Assembly: GCA_946479075.1 (NCBI GenBank)
Contig: CAMLDT010000200.1
Coordinates: forward strand, 1-6,378
Direction of reading: 5' to 3'
DNA from: an uncultured Polaromonas sp.
GTDB lineage: Bacteria > Pseudomonadota > Gammaproteobacteria > Burkholderiales > Burkholderiaceae
DNA: 6,378 nucleotides
Of this stretch, positions 1-5,566 are shown in pieces. The translations under genes were made by a program, and so were the position numbers. The first letter of the stretch is position 1; every line of letters begins with the position of its first letter. The notes under the pieces were generated by a model. That model saw nothing but the letters and a program-made list of their open reading frames with translations. It did no database searches and was not told the origin of the DNA.

Positions 1-193
1 GGATCAGGGCGAGCGATTGTCTGAGCGAAGCGAGTTCGAGCTCGACCCCATTTTTCGCGAGCACCGCAGGTTGCCCGCAGCGAAGCGGAGGGACCCAGAC
101 CATCGGGTCGCCTTTCTTTTGGGTACTTTTCTTTGGCGACGCAAAGAAAAGTGCCTCGCCCGCCGGGGCGAGACCCGGCTTGCTGGCACACCT
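1..193 (+). repeat. Structured intergenic repeat, copy 1 (cut by left edge)
   Basis: This stretch matches the reverse complement of 5089-5286. The first 26 bases agree at 24 positions, and blocks such as GCGAGTTCGAGC and CGAGCACCGCAGGTTGCC are identical. The match fades near 193, at GGCTTG.TGG.A.ACCT. Copy 2 seems to continue past 5286, so this copy probably begins left of the window. It contains two adjacent hairpins, annotated separately. I recognise the GGCGACGCAAAGAAAAGT core from memory as a common intergenic sequence in Comamonadaceae, where its reading frames are often annotated as small hypothetical proteins; that recollection was not checked. Nothing indicates a transposase or a coding role. 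Confidence 0.85.
121..172 (+). other. Tandem hairpin core of repeat copy 1
   Basis: Hairpin A pairs ACTTTTCTTTG (125-135) with CAAAGAAAAGT (142-152), a perfect 11-bp stem around loop GCGACG (136-141). It can extend outward through wobble and GC pairs to about 121/156. After two bases comes hairpin B: CTCGCCC (155-161) with GGGCGAG (166-172) around loop GCCG. An upstream GTCGC (107-111) is complementary to loop bases 136-140, so a pseudoknot or an alternative GTCGCC (107-112)/GGCGAC (135-140) pairing is possible. Copy 2 has the same architecture with different stem sequences. Whether it acts as RNA or DNA cannot be told from sequence. Confidence 0.75.
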
Positions 194-206
194 CAAAGGC
201 ACGAGG

Positions 207-235
207 AAAAAGATGGACCCCGGATCCAGTCCGGG
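207..235 (-). terminator. Possible rho-independent terminator of the thioredoxin gene
   Basis: On the minus strand, about 20 bases after the stop of the thioredoxin-TPR gene, CCCGGA pairs with TCCGGG (219-235) around a 5-base loop. It is followed, after a short GTCCA spacer, by TCTTTTT (213-207). Position and order fit a terminator. The 6-bp stem and the 5-base gap before the T tract make it weak, and the hairpin could instead be a small intergenic repeat. Confidence 0.35.
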
Positions 236-254
236 ATGAAGCCCCGCTGAGGCT

Positions 255-1154
255 TCAGCTCAGCACCACACTGCTCAAACGCCGCCGGTAAGTCGCCACC
301 ACCGGATCATCCGGCGGAATCTGCCCGTCCGCGACCTTGACTTTCGGCGGCTCGATGATTTCGAGGATGGAGACAAAGGTCTTGCGTGCCAGCTCCTCGT
401 TCCACGACTTGTCGCGCATCAAAATTTCCAGCAGTTCGTCCATGGCCGGGACCCAGCGCTGCTGGCGCATGTGAAGCTGCGCCAGCGCATGACGCGCCGC
501 AAAATCACGCTTGTTGGCTGCAATTTTTTCATCAAATTCGGCCTGAGCCCCCGCCAGGTCAGGGTGAGCAGCTCCTGAATCGATAGCATCGAACCAGTGC
601 TGCAGCGCCTCGAACTTGCGCACCAGCGGCACTTTGGGCACGGCCGGCGCAAAGGCCGCCTTCGCGTGCTCAAGCTGCCCGTGCTGCAGCAGGAAGCGCA
701 CATAGTCAAACAGCGCGTTGTCGTTCGACGGGTCGTTGGCCACTGCGGCCTTGAGCTTTTCCAGCACGGCGGCCGGGCTGGTGTCTTCGGGCTCGGCCGG
801 CGTTTCTTCTTCCGGCGGCAGCTCCTCCGCGGGCGGCAGGTGTTTGTCGAGGAATTCCTTGACCTTGCCTTCGGGCAGCGCGCCCTGGAAACCATCGACC
901 GGCTGGCCGTTGACCATGAGGATGCAGGTCGGGATGCTGCGGATGCCGAAAGCCTGTCCGAGTTGCTGCTCCTGGTCCGAATCGATCTTCACCAGCTTGA
1001 AGCGCCCGCCATAGGCGACCTCGACCTTTTCGAGGATGGGGCCCAGCGATTTGCAGGGGCCGCACCACGGCGCCCAGAAATCGATCAGCACGGGCGTGGT
1101 CATGGAAGCCGCAATGACTTCCTCTTCAAAGTTGGCAAGGGTGACGTCGATCAT
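255..1154 (-). CDS. cnoX: Thioredoxin-TPR chaperedoxin, CnoX/YbbN family
   Basis: Product of 299 residues. The N-terminal thioredoxin fold (about 1-106) has the redox motif WCGPC at 30-34 and the cis-proline IPT at 74-76, followed directly by an extra cysteine (C77). An acidic, proline-rich linker (about 107-127) leads to an alpha-helical region (about 128-299) with TPR-like helices, typical of CnoX/YbbN proteins. No signal peptide is visible, so it should be cytoplasmic. Family members hold or transfer oxidation-sensitive clients. E. coli CnoX has lost the CxxC pair, whereas here it is intact, so thiol-disulfide activity is likely. The ATG at 1154 places the fold correctly but has no clear Shine-Dalgarno. 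The gene is divergent from purE. Residues 189-198 use codons (TCA, GGA, GCT, CCT) unlike the rest of the gene. Confidence 0.9.
   Translation of the reverse strand: MIDVTLANFEEEVIAASMTTPVLIDFWAPWCGPCKSLGPILEKVEVAYGGRFKLVKIDSDQEQQLGQAFGIRSIPTCILMVNGQPVDGFQGALPEGKVKEFLDKHLPPAEELPPEEETPAEPEDTSPAAVLEKLKAAVANDPSNDNALFDYVRFLLQHGQLEHAKAAFAPAVPKVPLVRKFEALQHWFDAIDSGAAHPDLAGAQAEFDEKIAANKRDFAARHALAQLHMRQQRWVPAMDELLEILMRDKSWNEELARKTFVSILEIIEPPKVKVADGQIPPDDPVVATYRRRLSSVVLS
564..588. repeat. Short repeat-like patch inside the thioredoxin gene
   Basis: On the plus strand these 25 bases match 2569-2593 in purK at 20 of 25 positions, sharing GCAGCT, GAATC and ATAGCA in register. The patch is sense-coding on the minus strand for about residues 190-197 of the thioredoxin-TPR protein, with codons uncommon in this window. 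From memory it resembles the end of a short repeat common in Comamonadaceae (CAGCTAT...ATAGC). Chance similarity of a 25-base piece is possible. Confidence 0.35.
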
Positions 1155-1163
1155 GATGCTCAG

Positions 1164-1191
1164 GACATAGGGGTGGGACGGGAGATTTCAA
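1164..1191 (-). promoter_or_regulatory. Possible promoter of the thioredoxin gene
   Basis: Read on the minus strand, TTGAAA (1191-1186) matches the -35 consensus at five of six bases. It lies 16 bases before TATGTC (1169-1164), a poor -10 box. Transcription would begin only a few bases before the ATG at 1154, giving a nearly leaderless message. That would fit the absence of a Shine-Dalgarno sequence, but the -10 is weak. Confidence 0.2.
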
Positions 1192-1221
1192 CCGGCGCGC
1201 GGCCAGGCACGGGACGATAGC

Positions 1222-1250
1222 ACGGCATGCGCGGGGCCAGCCCTTAAAAT
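1222..1250 (+). promoter_or_regulatory. Possible promoter of the purE-purK operon
   Basis: TAAAAT (1245-1250) is the only A/T-rich -10-like hexamer in the divergent spacer and lies 66 bases before the purE ATG. The best -35 at 17-base spacing, ACGGCA (1222-1227), matches the consensus at only three of six bases. No purine-repressor palindrome was recognised. It is listed as the best candidate in the spacer only. Confidence 0.2.
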
Positions 1251-1307
1251 CAGGCGGCCCGGCACTTTGCCGTCCGAGACCTCGCCCCAGACCAACTCCC
1301 GACCTTG

Positions 1308-1311
1308 AAGG
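1308..1311 (+). promoter_or_regulatory. purE: Shine-Dalgarno that fixes the purE start
   Basis: AAGG (within GAAGG, 1307-1311) lies five bases before the ATG at 1317. An in-frame TTG at 1305 would give a protein four residues longer, but it overlaps this site, so the ATG is the better start. Confidence 0.65.
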
Positions 1312-1316
1312 TCCCT

Positions 1317-1829
1317 ATGACAACAAGCCCTCCTTCCGTCAGCCCCCTGGTGGGCGTGCTGATGGGCTCCAGCAGCGACTGGGACACCATGCAACACGCC
1401 GTGCAGATCCTCACCGGGTTCGGCGTGGCCCACGAAGCGCGCGTGGTGTCGGCGCACCGCATGCCCGACGAGTTGTTCGCCTATGCGGAGCAGGCGGCCG
1501 GCCGCGGCCTGCAAGCCATCATTGCCGGGGCCGGCGGTGCCGCGCATCTGCCGGGCATGCTGGCGTCCAAAACGGCCGTGCCGGTGCTCGGTGTGCCGGT
1601 GGCCAGCAAACACCTGCAGGGCGTGGACTCGCTGCACAGCATCGTGCAGATGCCCAAGGGCATCCCGGTTGCGACCTTTGCCATCGGCAACGCCGGTGCG
1701 GCCAATGCGGCGCTGTTCGCCGTCGCCATGCTGGCTCTTCACGACAAGGCGCTGGCGGACAAGCTGCAGGCTTTTCGCGCGGCGCAGACGGCTGCTGCGC
1801 AGGCCATGACCCTGCCGCCCGCCGCATGA
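1317..1829 (+). CDS. purE: N5-carboxyaminoimidazole ribonucleotide mutase
   Basis: The 170-residue product is a full-length class I PurE, the cytoplasmic enzyme that converts N5-CAIR to CAIR in purine biosynthesis. Visible motifs are GSSSDW (17-22) for phosphate binding, SAHRMPD (45-51) whose His47 corresponds to the catalytic histidine of E. coli Pur[13 protein letters not shown] (70-81), GVPV (92-95), the [11 protein letters not shown] stretch (108-118) and [10 protein letters not shown] near 124-133. The wording is nearly collinear with E. coli PurE. The ATG at 1317 is chosen because AAGG sits at the right distance. The stop overlaps the purK start in ATGA, so PurE and its partner PurK are made from one message. 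Nothing looks damaged. Confidence 0.97.
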   Translation: MTTSPPSVSPLVGVLMGSSSDWDTMQHAVQILTGFGVAHEARVVSAHRMPDELFAYAEQAAGRGLQAIIAGAGGAAHLPGMLASKTAVPVLGVPVASKHLQGVDSLHSIVQMPKGIPVATFAIGNAGAANAALFAVAMLALHDKALADKLQAFRAAQTAAAQAMTLPPAA

Positions 1830-3049
1830 GCGGGTCCCCGATCTTTCCCGGTTCGGCGGACGCCTCGGGCCGCCCTGCCACCCTGGGCGTGATGGGCGGC
1901 GGCCAGCTCGGCCGCATGTTTGTGCACGCGGCCCAGCGCCTCGGTTATTTCACCGCCGTGCTCGATCCCGACCCGACCAGCCCGGCCGGCCGCGTCAGCC
2001 ACCACCACATTGCCACGGGTTACAGCGACGCCCAGGGCCTGGCGCAACTGGCGGCGCTGTGCGACGCCGTCACCACGGAATTCGAGAACGTCCCGGCCGA
2101 TGCGCTGCAGGCGCTGGCGGCCAGCCGGCCGGTGGCGCCCGGCGCAGCGGCGGTGGCGGTGGCGCAAAACCGCATCGAGGAAAAAGCCCACTTCACCGCC
2201 AGCGCCGGGGTGGCGGGGGTGACCTGCGCGCCGTATGCGGTGATTGAAACGCCGGCACAGCTGGAAGCCGTCAGCGCCGACCTGCTGCCTGGCATCCTGA
2301 AAACCGCACGTTTGGGTTACGACGGCAAGGGCCAGGTGCGGGTTAAAAACGCCGCCGAACTGGCGGCTGCGTGGATCGGCTTGAAGCAGGTGCCCTGTGT
2401 GCTGGAAAAGCTGCTGCCGCTCAAGGCCGAATGTTCGGTCATCGTCGCGCGCGGATGGGACGGCAGCATCACCGGGTTTGCGCCGCAATACAACGTGCAT
2501 GTGGACGGGATCCTGGCGGTGACCGCAGCTTATGAAGGAAATATGCCTCCAGCCCTTGCGCAGCGGGCGCGGGCAGCTACAGAATCAATAGCAAATCACA
2601 TCGGTTATGTCGGCGTGTTGTGCGTCGAGTTTTTTGTTATCGACGACGGCAGTGCCGACGGCGCACTGGTCGTCAACGAGATGGCGCCGCGCCCGCACAA
2701 CAGCGGCCACTACACCATGGACGCCTGCGACGTGTCGCAGTTCGACCTGCAGGTGCGCGCCATGGCCGGTTTGCCCTTGCCGCAGCCACGCCAGCATTCG
2801 CCGGCCATCATGCTCAACCTGCTGGGCGACGTCTGGCTCGATGCGTCGGGCCAGGCCCGTGCACCCGACTGGCAGGCGGTGCTGGCCTTGCCCGGCACGC
2901 ATTTGCACCTTTACGGCAAGCTCGAAGCGCGCCCCGGCCGCAAGATGGGCCACCTCAACATCACCGGCGCGGACATCGCCGCCGTGAAGGCCGTGGCACG
3001 CCAGGCTGCGCAGCTGTTGGGTTTGCCCGGGCTGGAAGCGCTGCAATGA
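1826..3049 (+). CDS. purK: N5-carboxyaminoimidazole ribonucleotide synthase
   Basis: The 407-residue ATP-grasp protein converts AIR, ATP and bicarbonate to N5-CAIR, the substrate of PurE. Motifs include GGGQLGRM (24-31), TTEFENVP (83-90), the ATP-grasp GYDGKGQ (164-170) and the metal and substrate segment [13 protein letters not shown] (284-296). About 17 residues precede the usual PurK start, and the total exceeds E. coli PurK (355). No Shine-Dalgarno precedes the ATG, which lies inside the purE stop (ATGA), so translation probably depends on ribosomes finishing purE. The next ATG, codon 23, abuts the nucleotide-binding motif and is unlikely. Codons 236-257 are strikingly A/T-rich (GGA, AAT, CCT, CCA, CTT, ACA, TCA, ATA) compared with the rest. 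The protein there aligns with E. coli PurK with only about one residue of length difference, so function should be intact. Confidence 0.97.
   Translation: MSGSPIFPGSADASGRPATLGVMGGGQLGRMFVHAAQRLGYFTAVLDPDPTSPAGRVSHHHIATGYSDAQGLAQLAALCDAVTTEFENVPADALQALAASRPVAPGAAAVAVAQNRIEEKAHFTASAGVAGVTCAPYAVIETPAQLEAVSADLLPGILKTARLGYDGKGQVRVKNAAELAAAWIGLKQVPCVLEKLLPLKAECSVIVARGWDGSITGFAPQYNVHVDGILAVTAAYEGNMPPALAQRARAATESIANHIGYVGVLCVEFFVIDDGSADGALVVNEMAPRPHNSGHYTMDACDVSQFDLQVRAMAGLPLPQPRQHSPAIMLNLLGDVWLDASGQARAPDWQAVLALPGTHLHLYGKLEARPGRKMGHLNITGADIAAVKAVARQAAQLLGLPGLEALQ
2531..2597. repeat. A/T-rich repeat-like patch inside purK
   Basis: The segment breaks sharply with the GC-rich codon use around it. Codons TAT, GAA, GGA, AAT, CCT, CCA, CTT, GCT, ACA, TCA, ATA, GCA and AAT cluster in about 22 residues. 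Its 3' part (2569-2593) matches 564-588 in the thioredoxin gene at 20 of 25 bases. From memory, the order TGCCTCCAGCCCTT, then GCAGCT, then AATAGCA resembles a short intergenic repeat common in Comamonadaceae. The reading frame stays open and the protein length is normal, so any capture replaced existing codons and did not add to them. Confidence 0.45.
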
Positions 3050-4026
3050 TCCGCGACGGCCGGGATCCGGCAGCGGTGGCCGAGGCGGCGCGCGTCATCC
3101 GCGCCGGCGGTCTGGTGGCCTTTGCGACGGAAACCGTTTATGGCCTGGGCGCCGATGCCTCCAGCGACGTCGCGGTGGCCGGCATCTTTGCCGCCAAGGG
3201 CCGGCCCAGCGACCACCCGCTGATCGTGCATGTGGCCGAACCCGCGCAAGTGGCCGATTACGCGGCGGAGGTGCCCGCGTTTGCCCAGCGCCTGATGGGC
3301 GCGCTGTGGCCCGGCCCGCTCACCGTCATCCTCAAGCGCCGGCCCGGTGTGGCGGCGGCCGCCGCCGGCGGGCAGGATTCCATCGGCCTGCGTTGTCCGG
3401 CCCATCCCGTGGCGCAGGCGCTGCTGAAGGCCTGCGGCACCGGTGTCGCCGCGCCGAGCGCCAACCGTTTCGGCCGCGTCAGCCCGACCACCGCCCAGCA
3501 TGTTGCCGACGAATTCGGTGACGATGTGCTGGTGCTTGATGGCGGGCCCTGCGCCGTCGGCATCGAGTCCAGCATTGTCGACTGCACGCGCGGCCGGCCC
3601 GTGTTGCTGCGCCCCGGCGTCTTCACCCGGGCGCAGCTCGAAGCGGCCTGCGGCGAGCCGGTGCTGGACCACCGGGACAGCTCGGACGATGACGCCCCGC
3701 GCGCGTCCGGCACCCTGGAGTCGCATTACGCGCCCAACGCCAAAGTCCGGTTGATGGACGCTGCGGCCCTGCAGGCGGCGCTGGACCTGCTCGGCGCCGA
3801 TGCGGCCCACATCGCGGTGTATGCACGTGCCGTCATGCGCATCCGGTCCGACAGAGTGGTGTATCGCCGCATGCCGGACGACGCGCTGGCCACGGCCCAG
3901 CAACTGTTTGCGGTGCTGCGCGGTTTTGATGCGCAGGGCGTCAAGCTGATCTGGATTGAACACCCGCCGCTGGACGCGGCGTGGGATGGTGTGCGCGACC
4001 GGCTCGGGCGGGCCGCTGCGGATTGA
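3046..4026 (+). CDS. tsaC: L-threonylcarbamoyladenylate synthase, Sua5 type
   Basis: The 326-residue product condenses threonine, bicarbonate and ATP to threonylcarbamoyl-AMP, the first step of t6A37 tRNA modification. The YrdC-like domain (about 8-200) shows TETVYGLGAD (28-37), KGRPSDHPL (51-59), WPGPLT (88-93), PSAN (137-140), DGG (165-167) with GIESSIVD (172-179) and LRPG (188-191). A linker with SHYAP (226-230) leads to a C-terminal Sua5 domain (about 231-326), so it is the long Sua5/YwlC type and not short TsaC. The proline usual before TETVYGLG is alanine here. The ATG at 3046 overlaps the purK stop (ATGA) and has GGAAG seven bases upstream. The frame is open far upstream inside purK, but that part is out-of-frame purK sequence. 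Gene symbol usage varies (sua5, ywlC, tsaC2). Confidence 0.95.
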   Translation: MIRDGRDPAAVAEAARVIRAGGLVAFATETVYGLGADASSDVAVAGIFAAKGRPSDHPLIVHVAEPAQVADYAAEVPAFAQRLMGALWPGPLTVILKRRPGVAAAAAGGQDSIGLRCPAHPVAQALLKACGTGVAAPSANRFGRVSPTTAQHVADEFGDDVLVLDGGPCAVGIESSIVDCTRGRPVLLRPGVFTRAQLEAACGEPVLDHRDSSDDDAPRASGTLESHYAPNAKVRLMDAAALQAALDLLGADAAHIAVYARAVMRIRSDRVVYRRMPDDALATAQQLFAVLRGFDAQGVKLIWIEHPPLDAAWDGVRDRLGRAAAD

Positions 4027-4122
4027 CGCATCGCATGGTCACAGGGCATAGTGGACAAGCGCGCCGGCGCGCCGCTCCCTGAGCCCTATTTCCTGAAAGC
4101 CTGTAAGTCTGAAAGCGCACCC

Positions 4123-4959
4123 ATGACCTCTTCCCCCGACACCGGCGCCCGCCCGGCCGTGGCCGCACTGCTGCAGCAACTGCGCGAAGGTCGCGACACC
4201 GCGGCGGCAGAGCAGGAGATTTTGCGCATCACCGCAGGGCTGGATGCCAGACTGCGCCAGCGCGATGCGGATGTGGCCGCCGCCATCAAGGAACTGGAGT
4301 CGTTTTCCTACTCGGTCTCCCACGACCTGCGGGCGCCGCTGAGCACCATTGACGGCTTCAGCCGCCTGCTCGAAAGTTCTTCGGCCAAGGGCGATGCGGA
4401 ACGCAGCAAACACTACCTGCAGCGGCTCCGCCTGGGCGTGGCCAACATCAACGAGCTGATCGCTGCACTGCTGCAGGTGTCGCGACTGTTGCGTGCGCCC
4501 CTGGTGCCGGAGGCGGTGGACCTGGGCGCGCTGGCGCAGGATGCGCTGGCGGCCCTGCAGGCCGCCGAGCCGGCGCGGCAAAGCCAGGTGTATGTCCAGC
4601 CTGGCCTGACGGCCCGGGGGGATCCGGTGCTGCTCAAGCAACTGATCGATCAACTCGCGGGCAACGCCTGGAAATTCAGTTCAAAAAAAGACAGGATCAT
4701 CATCGCGGTCGGCAGCCAGCCGGGGGCGGACGGCGAAACGGTGTACTTCGTGCGCGACCAGGGCGCTGGCTTCGACATGGCCCATGCCGAAAAACTGTTC
4801 GGCATCTTCCAGCGCATGCACGTCTCCACCGACTTCCCCGGTCTGGGCGCCGGCCTGGCGATCGCGCAGCGCATCGTGGCGCGGCATGGGGGGCGGATCT
4901 GGGCGGAAGCCGAGGTTGAAAAGGGCGCGACGGTTTACTTCACGCTGCCTGGAGTTTGA
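4123..4959 (+). CDS. Short soluble histidine kinase without a sensor domain
   Basis: From the ATG at 4123 the protein has 278 residues. A hydrophilic, probably coiled helix (about 12-60) precedes an H-box, SYSVSHDLRAPL, with phospho-acceptor His67. The ATPase domain has the N-box GNAWKF (Asn181 at 180-185), DQGAGFDM (212-219), an F-box-like KLFGIFQRMH (224-233), and a G2 box GLGAGLA (240-246) where GTGIGLA is usual. The wording is closest to kinases of the bacteriophytochrome-like and PAS-linked group, but no PAS, GAF, receiver or membrane segment is present. No response regulator gene is in view, so it looks like an orphan that gets its signal from a partner. An in-frame GTG at 4051, preceded by AGGG, would add 24 residues; the ATG is preferred, with GAAAG (4111-4115) as its site. 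It may be read through from tsaC. Confidence 0.85.
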   Translation: MTSSPDTGARPAVAALLQQLREGRDTAAAEQEILRITAGLDARLRQRDADVAAAIKELESFSYSVSHDLRAPLSTIDGFSRLLESSSAKGDAERSKHYLQRLRLGVANINELIAALLQVSRLLRAPLVPEAVDLGALAQDALAALQAAEPARQSQVYVQPGLTARGDPVLLKQLIDQLAGNAWKFSSKKDRIIIAVGSQPGADGETVYFVRDQGAGFDMAHAEKLFGIFQRMHVSTDFPGLGAGLAIAQRIVARHGGRIWAEAEVEKGATVYFTLPGV

Positions 4960-5012
4960 GTGGTCGTGTGAGTCATGCCCGACGCGATCCGGGACCTTGT
5001 TGATAACTTCTA

Positions 5013-5068
5013 CCGTTCGGGCTGAGTCTGGCCTCGCCTGTCCTGAGTCTTTCGAAGGGTCGAAGCCT
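5013..5068 (+). repeat. Degenerate REP-like intergenic sequence
   Basis: This contains CCGTTCGGGCTGAG, then CCTGTCCTGAG, then TTCGA (5051-5055) pairing with TCGAA (5060-5064) around AGGG. From memory it resembles the widespread short repeats reading GTTCG.GCTGAGCCTGTCGAAG, in a worn or rearranged form. There is no second copy in the window to confirm it. Confidence 0.4.
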
Positions 5069-5088
5069 GTGCAAGCTTGTGCTTCCGT

Positions 5089-5286
5089 AGGTCTTCCAAC
5101 AAGCCGGGGGTTGCCCGGCGGCAACTCACTTTCTTTTTGCGTCGCCAAAAAGAAAGTAAGCAAAGAAAAAGGCGACCCTGCTGTCTGCGTCCCCTCCGCT
5201 GCGCTACGGGGCAACCTGCGGTGCTCGGTCCAGCCGGGGCCGGGCTCGAACTCGCCTGCGGCTCAGACAATCGCCCGTCCTGATCC
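5089..5286 (-). repeat. Structured intergenic repeat, copy 2 (inverted)
   Basis: The reverse complement of this stretch aligns with 1-193, from GGATCAGG at 5286 to the region of GGCTTG.TGG near 5100. The two copies are diverged, with substitutions and small indels, so they are old. The flank at 5287-5340, holding TGCGCCGAGGAGCGG on the minus strand, may also belong to the element, but copy 1 is cut off where this could be tested. The copy lies between the convergent kinase and dacB genes and carries the same two-hairpin core as copy 1. Confidence 0.85.
5110..5157 (-). other. Tandem hairpin core of repeat copy 2
   Basis: Read on the minus strand, hairpin A pairs ACTTTCTTTTTG (5157-5146) with CAAAAAGAAAGT (5139-5128), a perfect 12-bp stem with loop GCGACG. 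After two bases, hairpin B pairs GTTGCC (5125-5120) with GGCAAC (5115-5110) around loop GCCG. Loops and spacer equal those of copy 1, while both stems differ from copy 1 yet pair perfectly. A minus-strand GTCGC (5176-5172) complementary to loop A is also kept. Confidence 0.75.
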
Positions 5287-5355
5287 GTCCGGCCCTCCGC
5301 TCCTCGGCGCATACAGAAGGGTGGGGAAGAAAAATCGATGCGGGGACAATCCGGA

Positions 5356-5384
5356 GTGCATGAAGCGCAAAGCGCTTCATGCAC
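5356..5384. repeat. Perfect 13-bp palindrome with AAA loop
   Basis: GTGCATGAAGCGC (5356-5368) is followed by AAA and its exact reverse complement GCGCTTCATGCAC (5372-5384). No T tract follows on either strand, so it is not a canonical terminator. It could be a REP-type element, an attenuating or RNA-stabilising hairpin between convergent genes, or a protein-binding site. A short GGGA-A-TCCC repeat adjoins it at 5385-5393. Confidence 0.8.
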
Positions 5385-5462
5385 GGGAATCCCAAGAGAC
5401 AGTCGTGTTTGCACGCGAGCGCAGCGCACGCGGCCACATGAAGTCCCCATCCATCGCCCAGC

Positions 5463-5495
5463 GGGGCGAGGGAGGGGCTAGGGGTGGGAGTGGGG
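5463..5495 (+). other. G-quadruplex motif, six G runs
   Basis: Six runs of three or four G (5463-5466, 5470-5472, 5474-5477, 5481-5484, 5486-5488, 5492-5495) are separated by loops CGA, A, CTA, T and AGT. This satisfies the usual four-run motif with spare runs. It lies about 70 bases beyond the dacB stop. The G-rich strand would be the RNA if transcription read through from the histidine kinase gene; in dacB read-through the RNA is C-rich. Folding is predicted from the motif only. Confidence 0.6.
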
Positions 5496-5566
5496 AGTTG
5501 AAACTACTGTCCAGAACGGCCAGCAGGCGCAGCGTGATGCTTCGAGCAAAAGCGTCGCGGTAGTCG

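Noticed and set aside
17..250. 77-residue plus-strand open frame beginning MSERSEFE
   Set aside because: It lies wholly in the structured repeat and spacer, and its translation follows the repeat's sequence. Similar frames are commonly over-annotated in this family.
597..1220. 207-residue plus-strand open frame opposite the thioredoxin gene
   Set aside because: It is an antisense shadow; the minus strand encodes the full thioredoxin fold with WCGPC.
2620..3045. Longer upstream start for the Sua5 gene
   Set aside because: This part is out-of-frame purK sequence. The homologous protein begins at the ATG at 3046, which has a good ribosome site.
2911..3963. 350-residue minus-strand open frame opposite purK and tsaC
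   Set aside because: It is a long antisense frame typical of high-GC DNA. The plus strand carries well-conserved motifs throughout.
1..5286. Composite transposon bounded by the two inverted repeats
   Set aside because: The copies are diverged and no transposase, clear termini or target duplications are seen. The enclosed genes are core housekeeping genes.
5356..5384. Palindrome as an intrinsic terminator for the kinase or dacB
   Set aside because: No T-rich tract follows the stem on either strand.
5010..5450. Minus-strand open frames (5010-5450 and 5204-5437) across the repeat-rich gap
   Set aside because: They cross several unrelated repeats, have no recognisable domain, and read hairpin arms as protein. 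The DNA structure explains the sequence better.
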